Shown here one piece after another: positions 1 through 8,909 of a DNA stretch of 25,908 nt. A model generated the notes under the pieces. It was not told the origin of the DNA. It worked only from the letters and a program-made list of their open reading frames with translations, and searched no databases. Made by a program: the position numbers and the translations under genes. The stretch comes from Haplomitrium mnioides. Lineage: Eukaryota > Marchantiophyta > Haplomitriopsida > Calobryales. The stretch spans positions 1-25,908 of the forward strand of contig JBNGIS010018065.1 in the NCBI GenBank assembly GCA_049999725.1, written 5' to 3'. Position 1 is the stretch's first letter. Each line of letters begins with the position of its first letter.

Positions 1-790
1 GCTCGGATTCCTATGCACGCATAGACTTTGGGGTGGAGTGTTCATATATAATTTTTATACTTTTCATCGATTTTGAGATTGCTAGTATTTTAATAAAAAC
101 TAAGAATATTGTTTGATTTTGCATAATGAAATTGACTCTTGCTCTATCATGCTTGTTAAAACGACAAAAAATGAGGCTAAAAAACGCACGTACTTTTTGT
201 TTTAAAAAAAAAACCTTGTTTTCTCTGTTTTTGAGCTCAAAAACCACGTTCTTTTCTTAAAAAAAAGGTTCTTGTTTTGAGTAGCATGTCCTTGTTCAAA
301 GTAGCGTTTGTTAGTACAAGTTTATTTAAAAAAACATGATTTTTGGTTTTTTATTGAATTTGATGTTTTCAATATTTTCACAAAGCCTAAGAATTTTATC
401 ATAGTTTACATGTGAATAGTTTATTTTCATCAAACAACTTTGTTGGTAACACAAAAAAACTTTCATAATTTTTTTTAAATACCCACACTTTCCCCATATT
501 TTGAATCTAAAATTGTCAATTTTTTGCAAGGAAAAAAATAATTCATGTTCTCAGTAGTGTGTTCTTGGTTTATAAGAGCAACTATTCCTCTTATTTCATG
601 TTGTCAATACATTTTTTCTAGTTGTTTATTTATTTGTTTTTATTGTTAGGTTTGGAGGCCAATAATGGCTTACATTATGCCTAAGTTTTCCCACCACTTC
701 TAAAAAGAGGGCAGAAGCTTATGGCAACTAAAGCTCGATAGGAAATTCAGTAATGAAGGTTGTACATATGAAGTTTCTCTTGAAAAATGC
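1..790. other. AT-rich stretch without a recognisable gene
   Basis: No convincing coding region. Short open frames on the minus strand here are rich in Phe, Lys and Asn as expected from AT-rich DNA and match no family I recognise. Several A/T homopolymer runs occur (for example near 203-213 and 258-267). A perfect 18-bp palindrome centred on a SacI-like GAGCTC lies at 227-244; it may be chance. Confidence 0.6.
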
Positions 791-1860
791 TTGAGTCATG
801 GGAAAAAGAAAGGAAGAAGAAATCGATAAGGGCCAGTGGGTCAAAGGAGCTCTATTAAGTCAAAGAATGGAATACAAAAGAAAGCAACATAAAACATAAC
901 ATGATGAATGCTCACATGAAGGTGACTCGATGAAGCTCGAAAAACCTACATGGAATCTTACTTTGGAAGAAGACAAGAACAAAAGTCAACAAAATTGCTC
1001 TCAAAGAATGTATGTGTCTTGAGAGAAAAACAAAAGGAAGAAGAAATTGACTAAGGTCATGGAGTCGAAGAGGTTATATCAAGTCAACAAATAGAATATA
1101 GAAGAAAAAAGCATCAAACATAGCTTGATGAATGCTCATATGAATGTGACTCAAAGAGGATTGAAAAACCTACAAAGGAACTTGCATATAAAGTAGGCAA
1201 GAACAACAACCACTTAATTGCTCCCAAAGAATACATTTGTCCTCCAAAAAAGAAAGGAAGAAGAGATTGATGAAGGTTAATTAGGAAGAACAAATCGATG
1301 AAGGTTAGTGAGGAAGAAGAGATCGATGAAGGTTAATGAGGAAGAAGAGATCGATGAAGGTTAATGAGGAAGAAAAGATTGATGAAGGTTAGTGAGGAAG
1401 AAGAGATAGATGAAGGTTAATGAGGAAGAAGAGATCGATGAAGGTTAATGAGGAAGAAAAGATTGATGAAGGTTAGTGAGGAAGAAGAGATAGATGAAGG
1501 TTAGTGAGGAAGAAGAGATCGATGAAGGTTAATGAGGAAGAAAAGATTGATGAAGGTTAGCGAGGAAGAAGAGATAGATGAAGGTTAGTGAGGAAGAAGA
1601 GATCGATGAAGGTTAATGAGGAAGAAAAGATTGATGAAGGTTAGTGAGGAAGAAGAGATAGATGAAGGTTAATGAGGAAGAAGAGATCGATGAAGGTTAA
1701 TGAGTAAGAAGGTTAGTGAGTCGAAGATTCTAAAGCTCTATGTAGTCAAAAAATGGAATAGAGAAGAAAGTAGCTTGATGAATACTCACACTAAGGTGAC
1801 TCAAAGAGGCTTGAAAAAAAAACTGCATGGGAAGATTCAAGGGTTATGTAAGGGGGAAAA
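790..1860. repeat. ~222-bp tandem repeat, three copies, the third interrupted by a satellite array
   Basis: Three diverged copies start with the anchor aggaagaaga at about 811, 1035 and 1255, giving spacings of 224 and 220 bp. Later landmarks recur in each copy: a block with agtcaa and gaatggaata or gaatagaata, then gcttgatgaatgctcac or a close variant, then gtgactca with gattgaaaa or cttgaaaa. In the third copy the anchor and the following landmarks are separated by the 28-bp satellite, so the satellite apparently expanded inside one copy. The sequence is purine-rich and no long frame runs through it. Confidence 0.75.
1255..1710. repeat. 28-bp satellite, 16 units, with 84-bp higher-order period
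   Basis: The core gatgaaggtta starts at 1269, 1297, 1325, 1353 and so on every 28 bp without exception to 1689, making 16 units. The base before the core varies: atc, att or ata. From the fourth unit on the order is atc-att-ata repeated four times and ending in atc, so the real homogenising unit is three 28-mers (84 bp). Changes between ttaatgag and ttagtgag partly follow the same pattern. All six frames are closed within a few units, so it is not a coding repeat. Confidence 0.92.
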
Positions 1861-1915
1861 AGTCTCACGTCATACACCACAGCCCTAATCCGCTGTTGCA
1901 TATAAACATTGCTTT

Positions 1916-1925
1916 NNNNNNNNNN
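1916..1925. other. Assembly gap (10 N) with the same 15-mer on both sides
   Basis: Ten N bases. The 15 bases at 1901-1915 (tataaacattgcttt) are identical to those at 1926-1940, directly abutting the gap on each side. This is what two contig ends with an unmerged overlap look like, so the gap may be artificial. Confidence 0.95.
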
Positions 1926-3047
1926 TATAAACATTGCTTTGTCACCGCTATGGCTAATTCCCTATTGGATACAAATATAATTCGCTATTGGATACAAACA
2001 TGGCTAAATAAAGAATGCATTCTAATATACTAGTAAATTACATGTAGTACATTAATATATGTTTCTCTTTGTTGGGAGTACATGAAGTGTAACAATAGTA
2101 TATTCGATGTCATTTGAATAATGGTAAAACAATGTAAGTTTGTTGGTGAGATAGTAGAGAAATAGATGTACTACATTCATACAAAAGTGGAGCTATGGGA
2201 TTATTAGTTGTGCAAGACACGTGGATGCATATTTTGGTGCTTCTCGGTTTCGGCAACGTTGGCGGCTACGAATTGTAACAGCGTGACTGTGAGGACGCAG
2301 TCACTGTGGGCACGTTGAATGTGCATGAGCAGATGCACGAGGCACTGCTTGGGCAATCACTGTCATTCACAATCGTTCTTGAAAGTAGCTATTGAATGTA
2401 GGCTGATTCATGGAATGCAGCTGCAAGCCACTCGCCATTCCGTCAAACTCAAGAGGAAAGGCGATTCTTACAAAGGGCACAAACTATCTCTCAGGTTTGA
2501 TACCTATTGATACCGTTTAAATTTGGCGACAGTCAAGGCCAACAGGCATGGTAATCACCCGAATCCAAAGCATATCACAGATGAGCGTTGCTCATGATCA
2601 ATGCATCACTCAATAACTGTCACTTGAAAGGAGCTTGGCTCAAAGATTCGTGGAGAGCTTGCCTCTGGCTGTTTATGGCCATCTGTGAAAAGTTTCGTGA
2701 TGACTATTGCACAATCTACCGCAGTTTTTGGCAGGTCCTTCAGTAGATGCATTTGCACACAGTCAGAAGGCATCACAGACTTAATTGAGAGTGAACAGAA
2801 GTTATTATTGTCGCTCTCGCATTTCATCATCCTAATCTGCTAATTTTAAAGTTGGTGCTTTATGATGTTGGTCGAAATTCATAAAAACAGACAATGTGAA
2901 GATCTTTTACACAACTTAAATCATGGTTTCTGCTCAAGTGAATCAACGCACATGCAGAGTAAATGAAATCGAACTCCGATTATTTCTCGTCCCTTCAAAT
3001 GTACTACATGTAGTGGAAGAAGCAAGAATATGAACAAGTGCACATCA
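1926..3047. other. Low-copy-looking sequence downstream of the lectin gene, no gene recognised
   Basis: From about 2190 the base composition becomes less AT-rich than the flanks and stays so to about 4250. Two short open frames (2319-2510 plus, 63 aa; 2606-2830 minus, 74 aa) match nothing I know. The minus-strand one lies downstream of the lectin gene and could fall in its 3' untranslated or intergenic region. I found no clear AATAAA polyadenylation signal on the minus strand before about 2600. A small inverted repeat (gtgactg / cagtcac, 2283-2304) is present. Confidence 0.4.
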
Positions 3048-3542
3048 CTACAAAGGCGCAGGATTAGGAAAACTCTTAAATCTACTCCATATCACTTGAA
3101 AACTCAAATCAGCACAGGTCTTCGCCTCTCTTAATTGAAGATCTCCTGCTATGGTTAAGCAAAGGCAGTAGTAAGACCGTGGTTGCGGCGGTCCTAATGA
3201 CCAGAAGTAGAAAGGAGAGTTGGTGCCGCTGTTATCAAATATATCAACAGTTCCAATTGGGTTGATATGCAATTCGCAGGTACCATTTTCCCACACTGGG
3301 GTATCAAAAATCCAGTAGTCCGTCACATTTGTCACACTATACAAGTGCAAGCGGCAATCGTTTGGATGTAGAAGAAGCCTAAAGTTATGATCTTCAATGT
3401 AAGTTCCGGGCAACAACTTCCACATGAATGAACTCCAGTTACTCCGCAACTCAGTTCCCCGATTCTCGAATGCCGCCATCAGTGTAGGTGTGGATGAAAG
3501 AACTGCTATAATACCCAACGTAATGATACTCCTTGAGTCCAT
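3048..3542 (-). CDS. Secreted bulb-type (GNA-like) lectin domain protein
   Basis: A 164-residue intronless frame. Residues 1-24 form a hydrophobic signal peptide (after MDSRS, ITLGIIAVLSS), so the product is probably secreted. Residues 44-150 read as one bulb-type lectin domain: LLPGTY at 44-49, a first strand repeat ending NDCRLHLYS, a second around CELHINPIGTVDIFD, and a third around LCLTIAGDLQLRE. Cys63 and Cys89 sit where GNA-type lectins form their disulfide. Three N-glycosylation sequons are present (NWS 35, NVT 72, NGT 87). The sugar-binding signature QxDxNxVxY is degraded in all three repeats (first copy keeps only D and Y), so mannose binding is doubtful. The ATG at 3542 was chosen over one at 3632 because the latter lies 9 bp from the TATA box, before any expected transcription start, and the signal peptide begins cleanly at 3542. 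Family assignment is from the domain pattern; function (defence or antifungal in relatives) is inferred. Confidence 0.72.
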   Translation of the reverse strand: MDSRSIITLGIIAVLSSTPTLMAAFENRGTELRSNWSSFMWKLLPGTYIEDHNFRLLLHPNDCRLHLYSVTNVTDYWIFDTPVWENGTCELHINPIGTVDIFDNSGTNSPFYFWSLGPPQPRSYYCLCLTIAGDLQLREAKTCADLSFQVIWSRFKSFPNPAPL

Positions 3543-3640
3543 CAGAACCTTGGAGTCGATGTGTAAGTGCAATGAAATGCAGGGTTGCAGAAGCCCGATA
3601 GCTATGATGGGAACGTGTGGGATAGGTTTCATACACTAGC

Positions 3641-3648
3641 TTTAAATA
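3641..3648 (-). promoter_or_regulatory. Candidate TATA box of the lectin gene
   Basis: TATTTAAA on the minus strand, 99 bp upstream of the ATG at 3542. A start site 25-35 bp downstream would fall near 3610, giving a leader of roughly 70 nt, a normal plant arrangement. It also rules out the upstream ATG at 3632. Confidence 0.55.
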
Positions 3649-3649
3649 C

Positions 3650-4300
3650 CCTGTCTAGGCCTGGTGAAAAGCCAATAATGGCATTCGAAGTATGTTCAAA
3701 TCTCATCATTCTTGTGCAGAGAAGACACTGTCAAGTAAATGTTAGTGATGAGCAACAAAATCTGACACACGGAATGAAACACAGTGTGCTAGCTGCATGT
3801 TATAGTGTGAGCTTCTGTTGTCCAGTGTACGGAATTGGATGCACAAGCTGAACTCCAAGGATAATATTAGCAAAGTGTGGGCGGCAGATTGAGGACAAAG
3901 TCGCAGTGGGGGACAGAAATGGGATGCGAACAAGGGTGAAGTTAAACATGCACACTGTCACCACGACAACATTTCACTTTCATTATCTTTACTCTGCAAA
4001 TTACTCCATGCACCGCTCACCCGTCAAACCAAGTACACAATGTGATCTCTTAGACTACCGTTTCATTGAATTTTCTTTGGAAGACTGCGAAGGAATTCAC
4101 TCGTAGTTTGTCCGTTTCACAATGCTGAAATGGTGTAGACAACACAAGCTTACAAGTTGAAGAAGCTTGGGATATTTCCTTACAACTAAGCTTCCTTACA
4201 TTTTTGAATGTTAATTCTGAAGTTAGTAAATCCATGATTCATTCAACTCTTCCAACTCTATTAAATCTCATAGCTCATATCACATCTCAAAATAATAATC
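3650..4300. other. Upstream region of the lectin gene, no gene recognised
   Basis: Composition resembles the lectin island. Only short overlapping frames in several directions, none with a recognisable domain. An ATTGG (CCAAT-type) box on the minus strand lies near 3670, upstream of the TATA box, but such pentamers are common. Confidence 0.4.
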
Positions 4301-4770
4301 TCTCTATGTTTGTTCTAAATGAGTTTATAATAATAGATTAGCTTTTGTTTGTTCTAAGTGCCATTATAATAATAGGTTACTGTTAATGTTTGTTAAGTAG
4401 AATTAGCCTAATAGACAAGATTAATATTTTATAAATGCCATTATAATAATAGATTAGCCTTTGTTTGTTCTAAGTGTTGTTATTATAAGGCATTTAGAAC
4501 ATATTAATATGGTATATTAGCGTAATTCTAGCATGACACTAAGTCTAGTCTATTATTATAATAGATTAGCCTTTGTTTGTTCTAAGTGTTGTCATTATAA
4601 TATATTAGCATTGGTATTATGCTAAGTAGAATTAGCCTAATATACTACAAAAATATGTTTTAAATTGTATTATAATAATATATTAGCTTTTGTTTGTTCC
4701 AAGTGTTGTCATAATAATAGATTAGTCTTAGTATTATGCTAAGTGGAAATGGCTAATAAGTCACATTAAC
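4300..4770. repeat. ~115-bp AT-rich tandem repeat, about four copies
   Basis: The block attagc(c/t)tttgtttgttc followed by (t/c)aagtg recurs with its gtttgttc at 4347, 4463, 4575 and 4692, spacings 116, 112 and 117 bp; a partial copy sits at 4308. Each copy also holds ttataataatagatta and an inverted-repeat-like segment with attagcctaata. Non-coding. It ends shortly before the 3' side of copia element A. Confidence 0.75.
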
Positions 4771-5039
4771 ATGCCATAACACTATGATGTAGTTGTAATA
4801 GAGAAATGTTAAAAACATCAATATAAGTATGAATCTAGTGATAAATCTCCATCATCAACTATAGAATGTGGTTTTATATACAAGGTACACGTGATTGCCT
4901 CATCAAAATTCTCTCATACTCTTGCGAGAGAAAGATGATAACTACGGGGAACTTCCTAAACAAACATGTAGTAAGAAAATATAAGTGAACAACATCAAGT
5001 ATGTAATAGCCTTGATCATACGTCATAGGTTGATTACTG

Positions 5040-5550
5040 CACGGTGAAGTTAATGTAATATTGGAGTCAAAGATTTTGTAAATAAATGCGTCTTGTTGTG
5101 TTTTCTAGCAATATCTTGTACATGAATAGTATCTCTATGCTACTCAAAAGTGAAGAAGAATTGTATTGCAATATGCTTGATACGGTTGCTATTGATAAAG
5201 CCTTTGGACATATGTTCAACACATGCACAATTATCTTCTATCAAAATAGCAGGTGAGATAAAAGTGGTAAACGACAACACATATTAATATGATCAAACAT
5301 CTTACGCAACCATATGCACTCTCTTCTATTCTCATATAGTGCAATTATCTCTTCATGATTGGAAGATATAGGTCAAAGCATGCCTAGTGCTTTTCTATGA
5401 AATATTGTAGGGTCATAAAGAAATACAAAATCGGTCTTCAACTTAGCTTCTTGTGGATTTGATAGATATCCAACATTAGCGTGCCACTAAGAATCTTGTG
5501 AGTATGTTTGGGATAGAATAGTCCCATGTCAATGGCACCTTGTAAACATT
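5040..5550 (-). pseudogene. Copia A RNase H domain, broken
   Basis: RNase H would remove the RNA strand of the DNA/RNA hybrid during reverse transcription. On the minus strand, with several frame changes, one reads a block like EIIALYENRRECIWLR, then IEDNCACVEHMSKGFI and NSNRIKHIA, then a stretch ending HLFTKSL. These are the copia signature blocks (S/E-IIAL, RECxWLR, EDNxACV, KHIxxKFF, DLFTKSL). The conserved Asp of EDN is kept. Stops and frameshifts occur every few dozen codons, so no product is possible. Order and strand agree with the reverse transcriptase at 5780-6700. Confidence 0.75.
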
Positions 5551-5779
5551 TTTAAATTCTCATGATACAAATCCAATGATGAATAGTCGATTGTGAACTA
5601 AATCTTGTAAGTAGTTCATATAAAAAAAAATGTGAGTTCGAATTTGGTTTGTTGGAAATATAAGAGTGCATATGGCTAAGAGATATGCTTTCTTAGATCA
5701 AAGAAAGGGCTTATTTTATGATCTCTTCTTGAACATATTGTTGTCTCTATCAAAAGATCTATTCTCTATAAGAGAATTC

Positions 5780-6180
5780 ATGGGATGAGCTTTATCCATG
5801 TGAAATTGTTGTATGAACTTTTTGGTGTATGTACTTTGAAAGAAAGGTATACCATCATTAAGGTACTCAAATTGAAGGCTTTAAAAATATTTTTTCTTGT
5901 CTAAATACTTGAGATCAAAAGTTTTCTTAATCATCTCTATAGTATGTTTGAGTAATTAAATATGACCAAATTGATGAAGATCATCAATAAAATTTGCAAC
6001 AATAATAAATTCTTGGTTTTAAGATTTTATGAATAAGCATGATGCAATGTACTTATTTTGGAAATTCATAGCTAATATGTCTTCTTTAAATCTCTTAGAT
6101 TAGATTTTACCACTTTATTTAAGTCTATACATATATTTCATGATCTAGATTGTATATCTATCCATGGAAAATGGCATGGA
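5780..6180 (-). pseudogene. Copia A reverse transcriptase, C-terminal part, broken
   Basis: The minus strand shows a decayed YRLKxSGK block (the YGLKQSGR motif) near 6120, then a segment like NFIDDLHQFGH with the catalytic box at 5980-5991 reading FIDD instead of YVDD, then IEMIKKTFDLKYLD, FEYLNDGIPFFQSTYT and FHMDKAHPMNS. The same blocks occur in the same order in element B (17177-17536). Stops interrupt the frame repeatedly. The part between the DD box and HPMNS is the best preserved portion of element A. Confidence 0.8.
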
Positions 6181-6184
6181 TTCA

Positions 6185-6310
6185 TGCATTAGAGGGGCAA
6201 TAGGTCCACTCTTTTGAGAGACAATAGGTCTACAATGTAGTCTATGCATTTGAGGGATTATAGTTTCTCACCTCAAACTCACTCATTGGGGTCTTATAGT
6301 GGTCTCATTT
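6185..6310 (-). repeat. Gly-Pro-x-Val type repeats inside copia A reverse transcriptase
   Basis: Recognisable ggtc cores at 6203 and 6227 and a decayed one at 6263 are spaced 24 and 36 bp, both multiples of three; a further possible copy is near 6290-6301. On the minus strand the best units read CRPIVSQ and SGPIAPLMHESMP. They lie between the block LYGLLDSxIYMKV and the YRLKxSG block, exactly where element B has 14 such units. The segment following the last unit in A (MHESMPFSMDRYTI) resembles the one in B (HHQSIPHDNVKLEKHSI). Confidence 0.7.
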
Positions 6311-6319
6311 ATAGTAGAA

Positions 6320-6700
6320 GATGTGTGGCTATGAAGTTTCTCTCTTTGTACATCCTTCCTTTGAATATAATAATATTCCTTGTAATGAGTTTTGAGAGTA
6401 CTTTCATATATATCTAGGAATCCAATAACCCATATAGTTATGTTGTCACAACATTCATTTGATGCATAATTTTCTCATGATTGAAGAAAAAGGCGACTAG
6501 TTATGTATATCTCATGTAGTTCATAAAAAAGCATACGTAAGATCAAAATCTTGCCCTAGAATCTAAGTACATTCTTTTGCTACAAGATGTGCAATATATC
6601 TGACAAAGTTGCCATGAATATCTTTCTTTTTAACAAATATCCACCTATAACTAATCATATAGGTATGAAGAGGTGTTGGAACTATATGTACGAATACTTT
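6320..6700 (-). pseudogene. Copia A reverse transcriptase, N-terminal part, broken
   Basis: The minus strand reads, with stops, PTPLHTYMISYRWIFVKKK, then FVRYIAHLVAKECT, ILGQDFDLTYAF, MNVVTTxLYGLLDSxIYMKV and LSKLITRN. These match the plant copia blocks PTPPDxHLVxYRWVFVRK, RYKARLVAQGxxQ, DYxxTYSPV and VxTAYLYGSLDxxIYMKxP. The blocks correspond one to one with element B (18278-18616). The catalytic Asp of the first RT motif is already replaced or lost around MNVVTT. Confidence 0.78.
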
Positions 6701-7040
6701 CCTTTTTATTATAGAATCCAATTTTGAATTCCTTGCTTTTCCTCATTCCAACCATTCACAACTATTTTGTGTTTCCTTGACATTTTTGAGATGAGATGGA
6801 ATTTTAGATATAGTTTAGAAAATGATATATACAATCTTATCAACCATCTACGTACTCTCTCTTTGCCATATAGTCCAAGTATTCATATAATGAATGGAAA
6901 TTTCCTTATTTTTTGGAATTTCTAAAATAGAAAAATTTCTAAAAATTTCTAAATGGAGGGTAATTATAGGTTGGAGTGTATGTGTTGTAGATGGTGGCAT
7001 TAAAGTAGTAGAGAGAGGTATCCTCTTAGTTGAAGTCATT
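6700..7040 (-). pseudogene. Copia A linker between integrase and reverse transcriptase
   Basis: Minus-strand blocks KEISIHYMNTWTIWQREST and RNSKLDSIIKRKVF align with element B blocks EITIDYSYIGQIWDRTQTT and NLELDSLIQ(stop)QVF. The middle is decayed. An open stretch of 63 codons (6848-7039) covers part of it. No AT-hook like the one in element B could be seen here. Confidence 0.6.
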
Positions 7041-7309
7041 TTCCTATGCTATAAGTCTTTGGCACTTAAAATACAACCACGCTTCACTCTTGGTGGTTGT
7101 TAAGTCAGTGGTTTTGTCAAAGCTTACAAACGTATAGGGACATTTGCCGCAAGTACATAAGAGTTTTTTGCCTATGAAATCTCATTGAATTCATTTGGCA
7201 TTTGCTCAACAATATGAGTCAAGTGTAAAGTTCTCTTGAAATCATTCTCACATTTTCGTGTTCTTGGATTATTCCAAAAACTAAAAAAGCTTGATCATTG
7301 TAATCCTTT

Positions 7310-7720
7310 GAGAGCAAGTTTGTCAAGATTTAGTCTCTACAATGATTAAGAAAAAATATCCTCAAAGAAATGGGAGTTCAAAAATCTAGCCTTAAACAAA
7401 TCAGCCATAGATGGCTCCAAATGAGAGATGATAGAGGGGGAATCTATCTTATATGTAGTGTTTTCTCCATTTGAGGACCATCTTAGTTTGCTCAGGTCCT
7501 AAGGACTAATACTTGACAGCCAAAAGTTCATGAATCTCACAAATTACAATGAACACCAAATGCTAACTAGTGTGGAGTCAAAGAAATAAATGCAAATGGT
7601 CAATATTTTAATAAAGATGTAGGATATAGCATTGCATGACCTCAAGCTAAAACAAGTAAATTTTCTTGCATAAGCAAGGGTCAAACAATAATTTCGAGAA
7701 GATTATGGCTTCATAAAAGT
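7310..7720 (-). pseudogene. Copia A integrase, C-terminal half, broken
   Basis: Minus-strand blocks with stops and frame changes: PLLMQENLLVLAxGHAM, SLTPHQLAFGVHC, FGC, TKMVLKWRK and DSPSIISHLEPSMADLF followed by KARFLNSHFFEDIF. They match the element B blocks ARPLLLNSNLPTTAWGHAV, NPPHQLAG, TKMGPQRKKG and ESPSIIRYLEPSTSDVF. The region of the last catalytic Glu is recognisable only as EAII near 7710. Further upstream the similarity fades within 50 bp of the gypsy insertion point. Confidence 0.7.
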
Positions 7721-7768
7721 AGGATATCAAAAGTTTGGAAGCAAAGATAGTAGTTATAAAGAAAAAAG

Positions 7769-7773
7769 TAAAT
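7769..7773. repeat. Left target-site duplication of the gypsy element (TAAAT)
   Basis: Identical to 12631-12635 and directly abutting the LTR ends, as left by integrase-mediated insertion with a 5-bp stagger. Confidence 0.9.
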
Positions 7774-8176
7774 TGTAATAGTATAAACATGATGTTGTGT
7801 TATTTATATGAAAATAGAGAGGAGTGAAGTAAGTGGTAGAGGGTTATTTTTAGGGTTGAATTGAGATCAAATTACTTGCTTTTGAAGTTACTTTTAGAGC
7901 TTTTAGGGTTAAAATTAGAAGTGACTTCTAAGTGATCAAGTCTAGGGTTGAAATTGGAAGTAACTTGTAAGTGAAGAAAGAGGGATAACACCTTCTTCTC
8001 TTGTATAAATTGAAAAACTTCATATCCCCACTCCTCATTTTGGAGTTCTTCTCAATTCACTTAGGTTCTTTGGTTGCTTGGCTTTTTCTTGTCTTATTGG
8101 CATTTGGTTGAAGAACTCTATTAGAGTTTACTATGAGTTCTTACTTATTTGGATTTTGTCCTTGAGTTCTTTTACA
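7774..8176 (+). repeat. 5' LTR of the gypsy chromovirus
   Basis: 403 bp, TG...CA ends, similar along its length to 12190-12630. It contains two tandem 39-bp subunits starting with gggtt at 7906 and 7945, where the 3' LTR has three. A TATA box (tataaat, 8004-8010) follows the pyrimidine-rich ccttcttctcttg and would start transcription in the last third of the LTR. Confidence 0.93.
8004..8010 (+). promoter_or_regulatory. TATA box in the 5' LTR
   Basis: tataaat, conserved in position with tataaata at 12459-12466 of the 3' LTR, in the same context (cttctcttg before it). Confidence 0.6.
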
Positions 8177-8177
8177 T

Positions 8178-8189
8178 TGGTATCAGAGC
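8178..8189 (+). promoter_or_regulatory. Primer-binding site, initiator tRNA-Met
   Basis: TGGTATCAGAGC, the plant tRNA-iMet 3' end complement, one base after the end of the 5' LTR. It is where minus-strand DNA synthesis would begin. Confidence 0.95.
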
Positions 8190-8230
8190 TACAGTTCTTT
8201 TTAGTGAGCTATATAGAGAATCAAGAGGCA

Positions 8231-8900
8231 ATGGTTCAAGCAATGCAACAATGGCTTGAATATCTTTCACACCTTTTGGAAGTAGGGATGAAAGAAAGAG
8301 CAACATTTTGAGAAGAAGAGAGTTATGGGCGATTTGCAACGCCCAAAACATATCATAGAAAGATGGTTTGTGATGGATTTAAGAACTTTATATTTGATTG
8401 TGAGCAATATTTGAAGCTACAAATATTAGAGAAGATGGTTGACAAATTCTATTTGCGCCAAGTCAGTTACAAGAAGTTGCAAACAGTTGGTAGAGATATA
8501 AAGTAAAACAAACACATCATAGATTTGTTTCTCCTATTGTTTCTTGGTGTGAGCTTAAAGAAGTGGTGAATTTAAGATTTAGGGTTATAAATGCTTTAAA
8601 AATAGCAAGAGATTGATTGGCCGAATTGAAGAAACTTGATGCAATGAGAAGCTATGTTGCATATTTTCAAGATACAATTTTATGGAAATTTCTAATATAA
8701 AAGAAGAAGAAGCACTAGACCACTTTGTTCGAGGATTGAAACCTCGCACAAGAATGGAAGTTACAATGAGAAAGCCTACTCAACTAGAAGAAACAATGCA
8801 TATGACAGAGAAGCATAATTTATTACTTACTGCTACAGAAGCTAGGTTGCATTCTCAAGTGTATTCAAACAACGTGCTCAAAACTTTGCAAGCTCTAATG
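8231..8900 (+). pseudogene. Gypsy gag, broken
   Basis: Starts near the ATG at 8231 (MVQAMQQWLEYL) and is interrupted by stops and frame changes. The C-terminal part is clear at 8682-8830: ISNIKEEEALDHFVRGLKP, then RTRMEVTMRKPTQLEETMHM, the usual gypsy gag block (EEEKLDxFxRGLKPxxxxEVxxRxPxxLEEAMxxAE). Upstream, KTYHRKMVCDGFKN and MVDKFYLRQ recall other gag blocks only loosely. No CCHC zinc knuckle could be found between gag and protease; it appears deleted. Gag would form the virus-like particle. Confidence 0.7.
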
Positions 8901-8909
8901 GAATTAAAA

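Larger units (their letters stand above)
4870..7773 (-). mobile_element. Copia element A: decayed Ty1/copia fragment, integrase to RNase H
   Basis: Reading the minus strand from 7773 down gives the Ty1/copia order: integrase C-terminal half (about 7720-7330), linker (7040-6700), reverse transcriptase split by a short repeat segment (6700-5780), connection (about 5770-5550) and RNase H (5550-5040). Near 4890 the minus strand has ttttgatgaggcaa, a motif typical of the end of plant copia internal regions. The copy has many stops and frameshifts and is far more decayed than element B, its close relative. No LTR was recognised. The upstream side ends exactly where the gypsy element is inserted (7774), and the missing gag, protease and integrase N-terminus do not reappear beyond 12636. 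Confidence 0.85.

Noticed and set aside
1255-1710. 28-bp regular repeats as a CRISPR array
   Set aside because: Units are directly adjacent with no unique spacers, and the context is a plant nuclear genome.
3543-3632. Upstream ATG at 3632 as the lectin start
   Set aside because: It lies only about 9 bp from the TATA box and would add 30 residues before a clean signal peptide.
3424-3639. Plus-strand 71-codon frame opposite the lectin gene
   Set aside because: Antisense shadow of the lectin frame with no domain of its own.
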